A stretch of DNA of 64,000 nt from Limnomonas spitsbergensis (taxonomy: Eukaryota > Chlorophyta > Chlorophyceae > Chlamydomonadales). Shown here piece by piece: positions 54,206 through 63,802 of this stretch; position 1 is the first letter of the stretch; every line of letters begins with the position of its first letter. The stretch covers positions 1-64,000 of the forward strand of contig JAYJMM010000019.1 of assembly GCA_037349105.1 (NCBI GenBank). The letters are read 5' to 3'. Position numbers and translations under genes: made by a program. The notes beneath the pieces were generated by a model. The model worked only from the letters and a program-made list of their open reading frames with translations. It was not told the origin of the DNA and did no database searches.

Positions 54206-55572
54206 TACGATACATATGACCCGCCTTGTGATGTAGCGGCGGGTGGCAAGAATTTTCAATATTTTGTCTTGTTGCCCTTCTTGCGCATGCATGCAACGAT
54301 CCTTTTGGCATGCTGCCCACCAGCTTAGAGAAGTACTCCTTGGGTACTGCTGCTACCTCCTTGATTAGGGATACCTTAACCTCCTGGAGAGTTCTGCAGC
54401 CCTTAGCGTCCATCTTGGCCTGCATATATCCCCAAAAGTTCTCGATCGGACTCAAGTCCGGGCTGTTGGGAGGCCACTTCTGGAGGAGGCCCACGCTGCT
54501 GCCACGCTGGGAGTTCCACCTCTTCACCACAGGTATGGCTGCTTTGTGAGTAGGGTCGTTGTCCTGCTGAAGGTACCATGTAGCAATGTCGTGCTAGGTG
54601 AAGAGGCGTTGTCCCTCATGCATGAATGTCGCCTTCACGACCTCCTCATACTCCTATGTGGTGATATTCCTGGCCACCTGGCCCCTCTTGTTCTTGAAGG
54701 TGGTCTTCTGGTTGCTGGTGCCTGCCACAAAGTGAAGCTTGCTGATTCCCCACTTGCAGATGCCCGCATACACGTTGAGGACCAGGGGGTGATTTGGAGA
54801 GGCTGCCTCACGCACCGCTCTCTCACCCTCACCCTCCACGCCCCAGGACACAGGCTGCACCTTCACCCATGGGTAGGTAAATGGAAACTTCTTCCAGTCG
54901 GTGAAGAGGACGTGGCTCCAGTCCCTTCCCTTGCTGGCTTTGCAGAAGTCCAGCCGCTTCTACAGGTCGAGTTGACCCCGAAAGCTGCTTCCTAGGCGCA
55001 CCCTGCAGAACCCTCAATTTTTTCCCAATCTCCGATGCGTGCCTCTGGGCTGCTCGAATGACAGTCTTCTTCCCCACTGGCCTGGTGACCAAGCCTAATG
55101 TCCCAAGCTCATGTGCAACTGTTTTTGCACCACCATGATGGTTGCTCAGCAGCAGGTCATAGGCCCGGGACTCCGCCTCTGGGCTGAGGATCCTCTTCTT
55201 GCCGGACTTTGGCGCGACGTGGACAGCTCCGGAATCTTTATATCGCTGCACCCAGTGCTCCACAACCCTGTCGGACAGCCCAAGCTGCCTAGCTGTCGTG
55301 GAGATGTCGTGGTTCTCATTCCACCTCGTTATGATAGCCCAACGGAGTTCTTCAGAGGTGAGCCCCATGGGAGCAAATGAGGCCCTAAAATGCAATGATT
55401 TTAGGGATGCCAATTTTGTGCTCTTGAGTAGCCAGGTTTAATTTCGCTTTGCGTGGGTGTTGCATTTCCCTAGGGCATGCCCACCATGTGTGTGCATGGT
55501 CCGGGTCCCACTGTTGATATTTAAGACCTGCGAGCTTTTTTTCCGGGTACAGGGCGGGTCAGATGTATCGAC
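54206..55572 (-). mobile_element. Tc1/mariner transposon, copy 1 (defective)
   Basis: About 1.37 kb bounded by imperfect 22-bp terminal inverted repeats (20 of 22 matching): CGATACATATGACCCGCC on the left (54208-54229) and its reverse complement form at 55549-55570. A TA lies directly outside the left repeat (54206-54207). On the right the expected TA reads AC, so the target site is eroded or the true end is slightly different. It contains one transposase pseudogene on the - strand. Confidence 0.75.
54256..55368 (-). pseudogene. Tc1/mariner transposase, copy 1, disrupted
   Basis: DDE transposase of about 370 codons, read on the - strand from ATG 55368 (MGLTSEELRW) to the TGA near 54256. The N-terminal helix-turn-helix is intact (TARQLGLSDRVVEHWVQRY, then a second helix region). 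Catalytic motifs: LFTDWKKF (first Asp, about 54890-54910), YLQQDNDPTHK (second Asp, about 54543-54571), SPDLSPIENFWGY (Glu, about 54430-54465). About 37 residues separate the last two when counted from the second Asp of DND, so it is DD37E-like rather than DD34E. Damage: a frame change near 55015, in-frame TAGs near 54960, 54654 and 54594, and a one-base deletion (GGC for GGGC near 54308) that alters the C-terminus. Not functional as it stands. Confidence 0.85.
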
Positions 55573-56430
55573 ACGTTTTAGGGGTACTGAGGTTTGACCT
55601 GCCGTCCCAACCTGGTTCACACTAGCAGTACCAACTGCAATTTGAAGTAATCTCTATATGAACTGCCTCGATCGACCTGGTGTGTTGCTACATCGTCAAG
55701 TGTTGTAATCAGCTTGCCATACACGGTTTATTGAGGTCTGTTGGGGTATCATTTGAATCCGAATGGCAGTTGGATGCCAAAAACTGCCCCGTTGGGTACC
55801 AAACTTGCGGCGGCTGAGCCTGAAAAGTGGCCAAAACCCGGTTAAGGTAGATCCTTAAGTGGGTGTAGGTGGGCCATAGAAGGAGGCATTGCCACCTTCC
55901 CTGTGTCATTTGGCCAATCCAACATGCAGATATGGCCTTCCATGTGGTCCACATCAGGGCTGTCTTTGATGGATTGGAATTCACTCCATACATGTCTGAT
56001 TGCTACGATGTCTGGTGATTCAGAGAGCCTGAGAGTAGCTCATTAAGACTGCTCACCCAATTTTTGCACCATTCCCCACTCCAGAGGCTGCAAATTTGGG
56101 GCAAAGGTGGCTTGTCGGGAAGCCATGCCCCTTGCCCCATGCAGCCCCTCAGCCATGCAAGCTCCCATATCACTGCCACAGAGTTCCAGAATGCCTTAAG
56201 TCAGGTATCCACTCTTTATTCACACATCTTGATTTTCATGTCATTTATTCCAGGCTCACCTTCTTATCTGAGCTGAGCCAGCCAGATCTGCCGAGGACTG
56301 GTTTTGCGAGAGGATGGAAAACAACAGCACTGGTGGTTTCAGAGCCACAGCCCTAGGCTTTACAGCAGGTAATACTTCAGCTATCATGGAGTCCAGCACT
56401 GCAATATAACATCCTCAAAAAATTAGAGGC
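55573..56430. other. intergenic sequence, nothing recognised
   Basis: About 860 bp between mariner copy 1 and the repeat that carries copy 2. Composition is ordinary. Short ORFs (55709-55993 on -, 56064-56356 on +) contain no recognisable domain. Confidence 0.6.
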
Positions 56431-56659
56431 AGGCCCCTCAGCATGGCCAAGTTATCTCAAAACATACATTTATTGGAGTTGGTGATTCTGTCAAGTGGAC
56501 TCCTTAAGCCCATTGTGTTTGCGTTTGATTATCTCAAGGGACAGTTGGTGCCTACCAGTATTAGTGCATTGCTAGCAATCAGGTTAGAGCACAGTCAATG
56601 TGTAACTGATATCAAGTCATGACCTAACCTCCTTGCACTGCTGGGCCTGTCCACGTTTT
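56431..56659. repeat. repeat flanking mariner copy 2
   Basis: Second copy of the 229-bp segment at 53977-54205, essentially identical on reading, again ending just before the mariner left inverted repeat. Confidence 0.8.
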
Positions 56660-56772
56660 TACGATACATATGACCCGCCATGTGATGTAGCGGCGGTTGG
56701 CAAGAATTTTCAATATTTTGTCTTGTTGCCCTTCTTGCGCATGCATGCAACGATCCTTTTGGGCATGCTGCC
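56660..56772 (-). mobile_element. Tc1/mariner copy 2, left part (split by gypsy insertion)
   Basis: Left inverted repeat (56662-56683) and transposase C-terminus of copy 2. Unlike copy 1 it keeps GGGC near 56761, so the native end of the protein (SMPKRIVACM...KTKY, stop TGA at 56710-56712) reads in frame. The sequence stops at CTGCC (56768-56772), the target duplication of the inserted gypsy element, and resumes at 62747. Confidence 0.85.
56768..56772. other. target-site duplication, left copy (CTGCC)
   Basis: CTGCC directly before the LTR start; the same five bases follow the other LTR at 62747-62751. Removing the element and one CTGCC restores the mariner sequence CATGCTGCCCACCAGC seen in copy 1 at 54310-54325. 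Confidence 0.93.
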
Positions 56773-57197
56773 TGAAGTGATCTACTGCCCGGGAGGGGAC
56801 AAAGACTACTGATACTAGGCTAGAGGCTGGGCTGGAAGACTAGGGAGGCGCACGTGGTGCGTGGGAGCTATGTCGACTCCGGGACTGGGGCGTTGGCTGA
56901 AGGGTTTGCAAGTGGGAGCCAAGTATTGAGCTTGGTAGAATGAACTTATCTCTGTCGAGAGACTCCCGGTTTACTAGCGGGGCGCACTTATGTAGGCGCT
57001 CGGCAGATGGCAAGCCCGGATAAGGCTCTAAAGGCTGGAAGGTTCATGTCGTACAACCGAAGGTTGTTAGAGGTCTTAACGACACGCAACTGCTCTCACA
57101 CTGTTAGCTACGCAGTGTGACAACGGTTGTGTTCGCGTACTGGATACTAGGAGACATGTACTGAGTTAACTGGACTGGGGGGTCCAAGACCACTACA
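56773..57197 (-). repeat. LTR of the chromodomain element (3' LTR in element orientation)
   Basis: 425 bp, TGAAGTGATC...CCACTACA on the + strand. No difference seen against 62322-62746. Confidence 0.95.
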
Positions 57198-57213
57198 CAC
57201 CTCCCCCTTTGCT
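57198..57213 (-). promoter_or_regulatory. polypurine tract
   Basis: CACCTCCCCCTTTGCT on the + strand, i.e. AAAGGGGGAGGTG in element orientation, directly next to the 3' LTR. This is the standard site of plus-strand priming. Confidence 0.85.
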
Positions 57214-57476
57214 GCGTGCATAACGTGCTGCAAGGAGCGTAGGCTGTAGCGACTTGTAGCTGGATAACTCGGCTGGTAAGATAGAGATTAATCTGTAAAA
57301 TGGACATGACTTGGAATGGACTTGATTTTTTTTTTTTTTTTTTTTTCATTTGCTTGACTGGAATCTTTATGCCTGGTCAGATTTAGTTCGGACAGATTGT
57401 CTGGGCTAGTCTGGTGAATATGTGACACGTACACAGTGTTAAATATTTTTAATTAATGACAAGGAATGCTGCAACA
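57214..57476 (-). other. 3' untranslated region of the chromodomain element
   Basis: About 260 bp between the pol stop and the polypurine tract. It contains a run of about 20 T (57327-57346; A-rich in element orientation) and no ORF of interest. Confidence 0.7.
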
Positions 57477-60140
57477 TTATTTGAAAAATGTTTTAGCTTG
57501 CTCGAGCAGGTCAGGAGTGAGGTTAGCAAGCGGTTCCCATGAATTGTGGGTGTCGTCGTATGCTTTCCACTTGACTAGAACTTGTTTGATTTTCCTTTTT
57601 CCAACCTTTCGGATGCGATGGGACAAGAGTGTCTCGACTTGATAGAACGGAAGGCCGTCTTCTACTTCAGGTCCAGCTGGTACAGGCATGGATTCGCTTG
57701 AAGATTTGAAGGGCTTGAGGAGGGACACGTGAAAAACTTGGTGAACTCGTGAGTAATTGGCAGGCAATGCTAGTTTCGCAGCGTTGCCTCCTGGTGTCAT
57801 AGACAGGATCTGGACTGGGCCGATGTATTTGGGATGTAATTTCTTAACACCTGTTTTGAACTTGAAATTTCTGGTGGAAACCATGACTTGATCTCCTGTT
57901 TTGAAGGAGTGTGGTGCTCGGAATCTTGAATCAGCGTACGTTTTCTGTCTGTCTTGGGCAGAGCGCAAAAGCTGCTGGACTCGTACAAGTGTGATGTCTA
58001 GGTCTGCAAATACTGCGTCAAGTGCTGGGATTTGCTTGTCAGGCATCTGGACAGACAAGGGTGTGTTTGGGTGCCTTGCGGTGTTCAAGTAAAATGGGCT
58101 CTGCCCGGTGACGCTGGATTTTGCATTATTTATAGTCAGGGCGACTATGGGCAAGAGTTCTTCCCATGTGACATGATTTCCATCAATTAAATGCCTCAGC
58201 ACTTCTTCAACGACTCGGTTCATGCGCTCGGTTTGCCCATCGGTTTGAGGGTGGAAAGCAGTTGAAAAACGCGGCTCGATTCGCATGCGGGTGCACATAT
58301 TGCGCCAGAACTGTGAGGTAAAACGCACATCTCGATCCGATATAATATTTTTCGGTAGGCCATGGTGTTGGTAAACATGTTTGATAAAGGCTCGTGCTAT
58401 GTCCTCTGAGGTACTGGATTTCTGGACTGGTGCTAGGCAGACATACTTGGTAAGCTTGTCAACAATGACCATGATTCCATCGTTTTTCTCTGAAGACATG
58501 GGAAGATCGAACACGAAGTCCATAGTGACAGTGTGCCACCTAGTGTCTGGGATGGGCAAGGGCTGGAGCAACCCATAGGGTCGTTTGCATGAGGCCTTGT
58601 TTGCTTGGCATGTTTGGCATGTGGACACGAACTGTTGGACATCAGCAGCCATGCTGGGCCACCAAAACTGTCGCTGAATCAAGTCTAGAGTCTTGGTCCA
58701 GCTGAAATGGCCGGCAATGAGGGTTGCATGGTGCTCTTTCAGGACACGTGCTTGGACAGTGGTTGGAACAATGATTCGACCGCGGAATGACCAGTAGCCA
58801 TGCTGGAGTGACCACTGTTTTGTGACAGTTGGGTCCTTGAAATCTAGATCTGTCTGGGATTCAGCTTTTATTTGCTGCATGAGGTCTGGACTGGACTCGT
58901 TTACTGTGATCACGAAAAGCATGAGCGCTGCTGCCTCACCTTGGTGTGGCAATCTCGACAGGGAGTCAGCAGGGTTGGTTGCACCGGGCCGGTAGCGGAC
59001 TGAAAACTGGAACCTCGACATGAATTCGCTCCATCGCGCTTGTCTTTTGGACAGGGTCGGTTGCTTGGTGAAAAATGTCAAGGGATTGTGATCAGTGACA
59101 ATTGAAAGTCCTTGGCTGCCCTCAAGATAGCAGCGCCATTCTTTGAGTGCCTTGATGATTCCTAGAAGTTCTTGTTCACCTGTGGTGTAATTATGCTCGG
59201 CTGGGCTGAACTTGGAGGAGAAGTACGCGACTGGTCGGCCCTGCTGGGTGAGTACTGCACCGCAACCTGTCATGGATGCGTCAGATACTAGTTCGTAGGG
59301 CAAGTCTGGATTCGGGTACGCTAGGACTGGAGGTGAAGCTAACGCCTCCTTGATGGCTTCAAATGCTAGGATGGCATCTTCGCCCTTGGTGAATTGTACT
59401 TTTTTCTTGGTGAGCTGGTGCAGGGGAGCCGCTAGTCGCGACAGGTTAGGTACGAATTTGCGAAAATAATTCGCAAGTCCCAGGAATTGGAGTATGCCTG
59501 TGGCATTGGTTGGGAATTCCCACTCGGTCAGGGTACGAAGTTTTTCTGGGTATGCGCGCACTCCCTCTTTGGAAAGAATGTGGCCTAGGTACTTGACTTG
59601 TTCTTGTAAAAATCTGCACTTCGAAAAGCGCACTTGCAGCCCGGCTTCACGAATCTTCGTAAACACCTGGTTCAAGTGGTCTAGATGTTCTGCTGGGGAT
59701 TGCGACAGGATGAGGATGTCATCGATGTAAATCAGCACGAAGGACAGGGACTGGAAGATCTTGTTAACAGTACTCTGGTACTGGCTGGGCGCGTTGGAAA
59801 GTCCCATAGGCAGACATCGCCATGCATAGTGACCGAATGGTGTCGCGAACGCGGTTTTAGGCACGTCTTCCTCGGAAATCAGCAGCTGGTGAAAGCCACC
59901 TGCCATGTCAAGGCTGGAGTAACAAGTGGCACCGCGGGCTGCATCCAGCAGGTCATCAATGCGCGGTAGCGGATAGCGGAGCTTGAGAGTTATTTCATTG
60001 AGGGCTCGGTAATCAAGGCAAAACCTGAAGCCACCGCTTGGTTTCTTGACAAAGAGGACTGGAGCTCCGTATGGAGAATTGATAGGGGTGGTGATTCCCT
60101 TCGCTAGGAGTTCGGTAACTTGTGACTTGAGCTCGATCAT
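57477..60140 (-). CDS. pol: pol polyprotein: reverse transcriptase, RNase H, integrase, chromodomain
   Basis: 887 aa, uninterrupted, stop TAA. Reverse transcriptase from residue 1: Asp78 (SSLDMAGG) and YIDD at 138-141. RNase H with Asp287 (LVSDASMTGCG) and TDHNPLTFF at 349-357. Integrase zinc module with His470/471, His478, Cys508, Cys511; catalytic Asp541 (TMDFVFDLP), Asp602 (ISDRDVRF), Glu638 (GQTERMN), a DD35E spacing. The GPY-like tail includes KYIGPVQIL at 771-779. The chromodomain is at about 832-880 (YQVETLLSHR, LVKWKAY, NSWEP). Chromodomains bind methylated histone tails and steer insertion to heterochromatin. The listed ATG is internal: the N-terminal part of the RT region lies in a second frame at 60137-60478, so a single frameshift separates it. 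All catalytic residues are present. Confidence 0.95.
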   Translation of the reverse strand: MIELKSQVTELLAKGITTPINSPYGAPVLFVKKPSGGFRFCLDYRALNEITLKLRYPLPRIDDLLDAARGATCYSSLDMAGGFHQLLISEEDVPKTAFATPFGHYAWRCLPMGLSNAPSQYQSTVNKIFQSLSFVLIYIDDILILSQSPAEHLDHLNQVFTKIREAGLQVRFSKCRFLQEQVKYLGHILSKEGVRAYPEKLRTLTEWEFPTNATGILQFLGLANYFRKFVPNLSRLAAPLHQLTKKKVQFTKGEDAILAFEAIKEALASPPVLAYPNPDLPYELVSDASMTGCGAVLTQQGRPVAYFSSKFSPAEHNYTTGEQELLGIIKALKEWRCYLEGSQGLSIVTDHNPLTFFTKQPTLSKRQARWSEFMSRFQFSVRYRPGATNPADSLSRLPHQGEAAALMLFVITVNESSPDLMQQIKAESQTDLDFKDPTVTKQWSLQHGYWSFRGRIIVPTTVQARVLKEHHATLIAGHFSWTKTLDLIQRQFWWPSMAADVQQFVSTCQTCQANKASCKRPYGLLQPLPIPDTRWHTVTMDFVFDLPMSSEKNDGIMVIVDKLTKYVCLAPVQKSSTSEDIARAFIKHVYQHHGLPKNIISDRDVRFTSQFWRNMCTRMRIEPRFSTAFHPQTDGQTERMNRVVEEVLRHLIDGNHVTWEELLPIVALTINNAKSSVTGQSPFYLNTARHPNTPLSVQMPDKQIPALDAVFADLDITLVRVQQLLRSAQDRQKTYADSRFRAPHSFKTGDQVMVSTRNFKFKTGVKKLHPKYIGPVQILSMTPGGNAAKLALPANYSRVHQVFHVSLLKPFKSSSESMPVPAGPEVEDGLPFYQVETLLSHRIRKVGKRKIKQVLVKWKAYDDTHNSWEPLANLTPDLLEQAKTFFK

Positions 60141-60478
60141 TTCACTGGGAGAAAGGCGACAGTTCCTTCGGAAAGGGGGCTTCGCACCGGGTACAAGATT
60201 GATTGTGTGCTTGAGTGGCGGGATGTTAGTCCGCCGGCCTGGGTTGTTTCACTGAAGATGTCTGCAAATCTGTCAATCAGGTTGCGCAGGTCAGTTTGCA
60301 TGGCTGGTGGCACATGGTCCATGTTCACGTCAAGTTTGCATGGCTGGGTCTCGACTGGTTCTCCACTGGGTTGGTTTGGTACCCTATTAAGGTCGACCTC
60401 ACTGTCGTCTGGGCTTAGCTCGTGAGGCGTAAGGACCGTGACGAAGGACTTGTATCGACCGGAGTTGAGGTATCTCAC
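60137..60478 (-). pseudogene. upstream pol fragment, out of frame
   Basis: 113-aa open frame whose DLRNLIDRFADIFSETTQ segment is the typical linker just before the gypsy reverse transcriptase. It then goes out of frame around 60180-60260, before joining the 887-aa ORF. Upstream residues (VTVLTPHELSPDDSEVDL) are not recognisable as protease. Confidence 0.65.
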
Positions 60479-62321
60479 GGCGAGGTCAGCTGGGATTTCA
60501 TCTGGCGGGGGCGTTCGTCTTCCGCGGAGTTCTGAAAATCAGTAACCGTGGGCATAGGGGCGGTGGTCTTCACTACACGGGCAGTTGCACCGCGAGTGCC
60601 ACGGTAGACGCACTAGGTTTACACGACTCCATCCCCATTGGGTGATGGAAGCCTCATCGAGTCAAGATTGTATGTTAGCCACAAGATGCATCGACAAGAA
60701 TATGGACAGGACGTGGACAATGATTTCAAAAGCAGCCCGGCCGAGCATAATTGTAAAGTCACTGCCCTGGCTACAGGGACAACTTGATCGGAAGCGGTGG
60801 CCACCGGCTTGAATCGCGACATACGAACGGGGAGTCCCATTTTCTTGGGAAATCAGGAACTAGAGCTAGATCCAGTATGAAATAGACTAGGGAGACTTTG
60901 ACCATGTGCTGGCCGTCATAGATTGATGCTAGGGACTAGGGACTGGACTAGGGGAAGTCCACTTCCATCACGGACAGCGGCTGGGTCATCTGAAAGGCTC
61001 GGCATTTTGCTGTGTCGCGTAAATCTGAAGGAACTAGAAGAGCCCATGCCTGTTTAGACAAGGCAGGGGCCGCGATATTTGTTCTCTTGAGCTGGAACTA
61101 GTATGGACAGCAGGGAGAGCTGAGATTGGAGGAACCAATGCCTGGGGCTGTAGCGACAGCTTGGGGTGGGCAAATATTCGTACTCGCGAAATTAAAAAAT
61201 GTCTGGGCTGGACTCGGGCCTGGGTGCGACTCGGCTGGAATCTGGACTCGATCTCGAACTGTTCCGCCACGTTACATAACGTGTCAGCAAGGATACGATA
61301 CATTTTGGTATATTTGCTTGCATAGCTCTGATTGACTGGGTCTGGTAGTTTCTCGATTTGCAGAGGAGCTAGGTAGTCAGCGACTGGACATGTGAGTGAC
61401 TTGAGCTGCAGATACGCGAGAGAGATGGCAGTATATCGCCCATTATACGCTTGGCTTGGGCAGGAGCAGCAGCGGTTGGGCTGCAATGATATCGGCCTGG
61501 ACTGGAATTGCGACGGCAACAACTTGATCCGTCGGGGTGACAGCGATAGCGACCCCACTGGAAGACATGGAAACAGCGTCATGAGAATTGCGAAGGCAAC
61601 GCTTAGTAAGCGGCTGGAAATGGCTAGAAGGGGAGGGGAGCTTGTCGATATGTCGCCTGTAGGCGTTGACAGGTTGTTGAACGACCAGGGGGGGGGGAGC
61701 TTCGCGCAGTAGCCTGTAGGCGTCGACAGGTTGCGGTACGACAGCATGGGGGGGGGGGGGGGAGCTTCGCGCCGTAGCCTGTAGGCGTCGACAGGCTGAT
61801 GCTGAACCCAAGGTGCTTGTCCGCGACATGCGCTAGGTGTTGGGGTGGCTTAACTCAACGGAACTCTGAGAGCCGGGTTGCGAGATTGGAAATGAGTGAC
61901 CATAGCTTGGCTTGACTAGACAGAAGCTTGACACGTATGACAGGGTGGCCCGCGCGTAATCGCGTCGAACAAATTTTGACGTGGTACATCATGACTGATG
62001 ACTGGGACTGAGTTTGTGGCTAGGCTTGGCGCGAAAAAAATGCTCGGTGGATCAATGGCTGGGACTGGGAGATTCCAACAATTCACAATTCCTTTCAATC
62101 TGCAGCGACTCTTTGATATCTATGTATCTCAAGTTTGCTGTTGAGAGATTGGAGTGCAAAATTGAAGGTCTGGGAGAGTCAAGGACTTGATCCTCGAGAG
62201 GATGCCGGAGGATACTCGAAGACTGGGCACGCGAGGAAACTCGGGGATACTGGTTGTGTCCGATGGTTTCCATTTGGGTGGCTCGACACTACGGTAAAGA
62301 GACCTTGGCTCGTGAAACCAC
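60479..62321 (-). other. expected gag/protease region with no intact ORF
   Basis: About 1.84 kb between the 5' LTR and pol in element orientation, where gag and protease should lie. Only scattered frames occur, the longest 237 codons at 61034-61747, and none shows a zinc knuckle or protease Asp motif. Contains the triplicated G-run repeat at 61655-61800. Directly inside the LTR (- strand) the sequence reads GTGGTTTCACGAGCC; TGG at its second base could start a tRNA primer-binding site, but I could not assign a tRNA. Confidence 0.65.
61655..61800. repeat. ~60-bp direct repeat, three copies, with long G runs
   Basis: Three copies of a unit containing CCTGTAGGCGT(C/T)GACAGG; two of the intervals carry runs of about 10 and 15 G followed by GAGCTTCGCGC. 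Length differences sit mostly in the G runs, which suggests slippage. Confidence 0.8.
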
Positions 62322-62746
62322 TGAAGTGATCTACTGCCCGGGAGGGGACAAAGACTACTGATACTAGGCTAGAGGCTGGGCTGGAAGACTAGGGAGGCGC
62401 ACGTGGTGCGTGGGAGCTATGTCGACTCCGGGACTGGGGCGTTGGCTGAAGGGTTTGCAAGTGGGAGCCAAGTATTGAGCTTGGTAGAATGAACTTATCT
62501 CTGTCGAGAGACTCCCGGTTTACTAGCGGGGCGCACTTATGTAGGCGCTCGGCAGATGGCAAGCCCGGATAAGGCTCTAAAGGCTGGAAGGTTCATGTCG
62601 TACAACCGAAGGTTGTTAGAGGTCTTAACGACACGCAACTGCTCTCACACTGTTAGCTACGCAGTGTGACAACGGTTGTGTTCGCGTACTGGATACTAGG
62701 AGACATGTACTGAGTTAACTGGACTGGGGGGTCCAAGACCACTACA
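62322..62746 (-). repeat. LTR of the chromodomain element (5' LTR in element orientation)
   Basis: 425 bp, no difference seen against 56773-57197. It would carry the promoter for the - strand transcript. Confidence 0.95.
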
Positions 62747-63802
62747 CTGCCCACCAGCTTAGAAAAGTACTCATTGGGTACTGCTGCTACCTCCTTGATT
62801 AGGGATACCTTAACCTCCTTTAGAGTTCTGCAGCCCTTAGCGTCCATCTTGGCCTGCATATATCCCCAAAAGTTCTCGATCGGACTCAAGTCCGGGCTGT
62901 TGGGAGGCCACTTCTGGAGGAGGCCCACGCTGCTGCCACGCTGGGAGTTCTACCTCTTCACCACAGGTATGGCTGCTTTGTGAGTAGGGTCGTTGTCCTG
63001 CTGAAGGTACCATGTAGCAATGTCGTGCTGGGTGAAGAGGCGCTGTCCCTCATGCATGAATGTCGCCTTCACGACCTCCTCATACTCCTATGTGGTGGTA
63101 TTCCTGGCCACCTGGCCCCTCTTGTTCTTGAAGGTGGTCTTCTGGCTGTTGGTGCCTGCAACAAAGTAAAGCGTGCTGATTCCCCACTTGCAGATGCCCG
63201 CATACACGTTGAGGACCAGGGGGTGATTTGGAGAGGCTGCCTCACGCACCGCTCTCTCACCCTCACCCTCCACGCCCCAGGAAACAGGCTGCACCTTCAC
63301 CCCTGGGTAGGTAAATGGAAACTTCTTCCAGTCGGTGAAGAGGACGTGGCTCCAGTCCCTTCCCTTGCTGGCTTTGCAAAAGTCCAGCCGCTTCTACAGG
63401 TCGAGTTGACCCCGAAAGCTGCTTCCTAGGCGCACCCTGCAGAACCCTCAATTTTTTCCCAATCTCCGATGCGTGCCTCTGGGCTGCTCGAATGACAGTC
63501 TTCTTCCCCACTGGCCTGGTGACCAAGCCTAATGTCCCAAGCTCATGTGCAACTGTTTTTGCACCACCATGATGGTTGCTCAGCAGCAGGTCATAGGCCC
63601 GGGACTCCGCCTCTGGGCTGAGGATCCTCTTCTTGCCGGACTTTGGCGCGACGTGGACAGCTCCGGAATCTTTATATCGCTGCACCCAGTGCTCCACAAC
63701 CCTGTCGGACAGTCCAAGCTGCCTAGTTGTCGTAGAGATGTCGTGGTTCTCATTCCACCTCGTTATGATAGCCCAACGGAGTTCTTCAGAGGTGAGCCCC
63801 AT
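62747..63802 (-). pseudogene. Tc1/mariner transposase, copy 2, split by gypsy insertion
   Basis: Same transposase as copy 1, read from ATG 63802. HTH intact (TTRQLGLSDRVVEHWVQRY), first Asp LFTDWKKF, second Asp QQDNDPTHK, Glu motif SPDLSPIENFWGY (about 62880). It keeps the frame change near 63450 and the TAGs near 63397 and 63090 seen in copy 1, but has CAG where copy 1 has a third TAG (near 63028). The last ~20 codons lie beyond the inserted element at 56710-56772, so the gene is physically interrupted. Confidence 0.85.

Larger units (their letters stand above)
56773..62746 (-). mobile_element. chromodomain Ty3/gypsy LTR retrotransposon (chromovirus type), partial coding
   Basis: 5974-bp element on the - strand inserted into mariner copy 2. 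The 425-bp LTRs (56773-57197 and 62322-62746) start TG and end CA, and I read no difference between them. A 5-bp target duplication CTGCC flanks both sides (56768-56772, 62747-62751). A polypurine tract adjoins the downstream LTR. It encodes an intact 887-aa RT-RNase H-integrase-chromodomain ORF, but upstream of it only a frameshifted fragment and ~1.8 kb without a recognisable gag or protease. Identical LTRs imply very recent insertion, so it was probably mobilised with proteins from a complete relative. Confidence 0.93.

Noticed and set aside
62300..62322. Assigned tRNA primer-binding site for the chromodomain element
   Set aside because: TGGTTTCACGAGCC lies one base inside the LTR and could be a primer site, but I cannot match it to a specific tRNA 3' end without a search.
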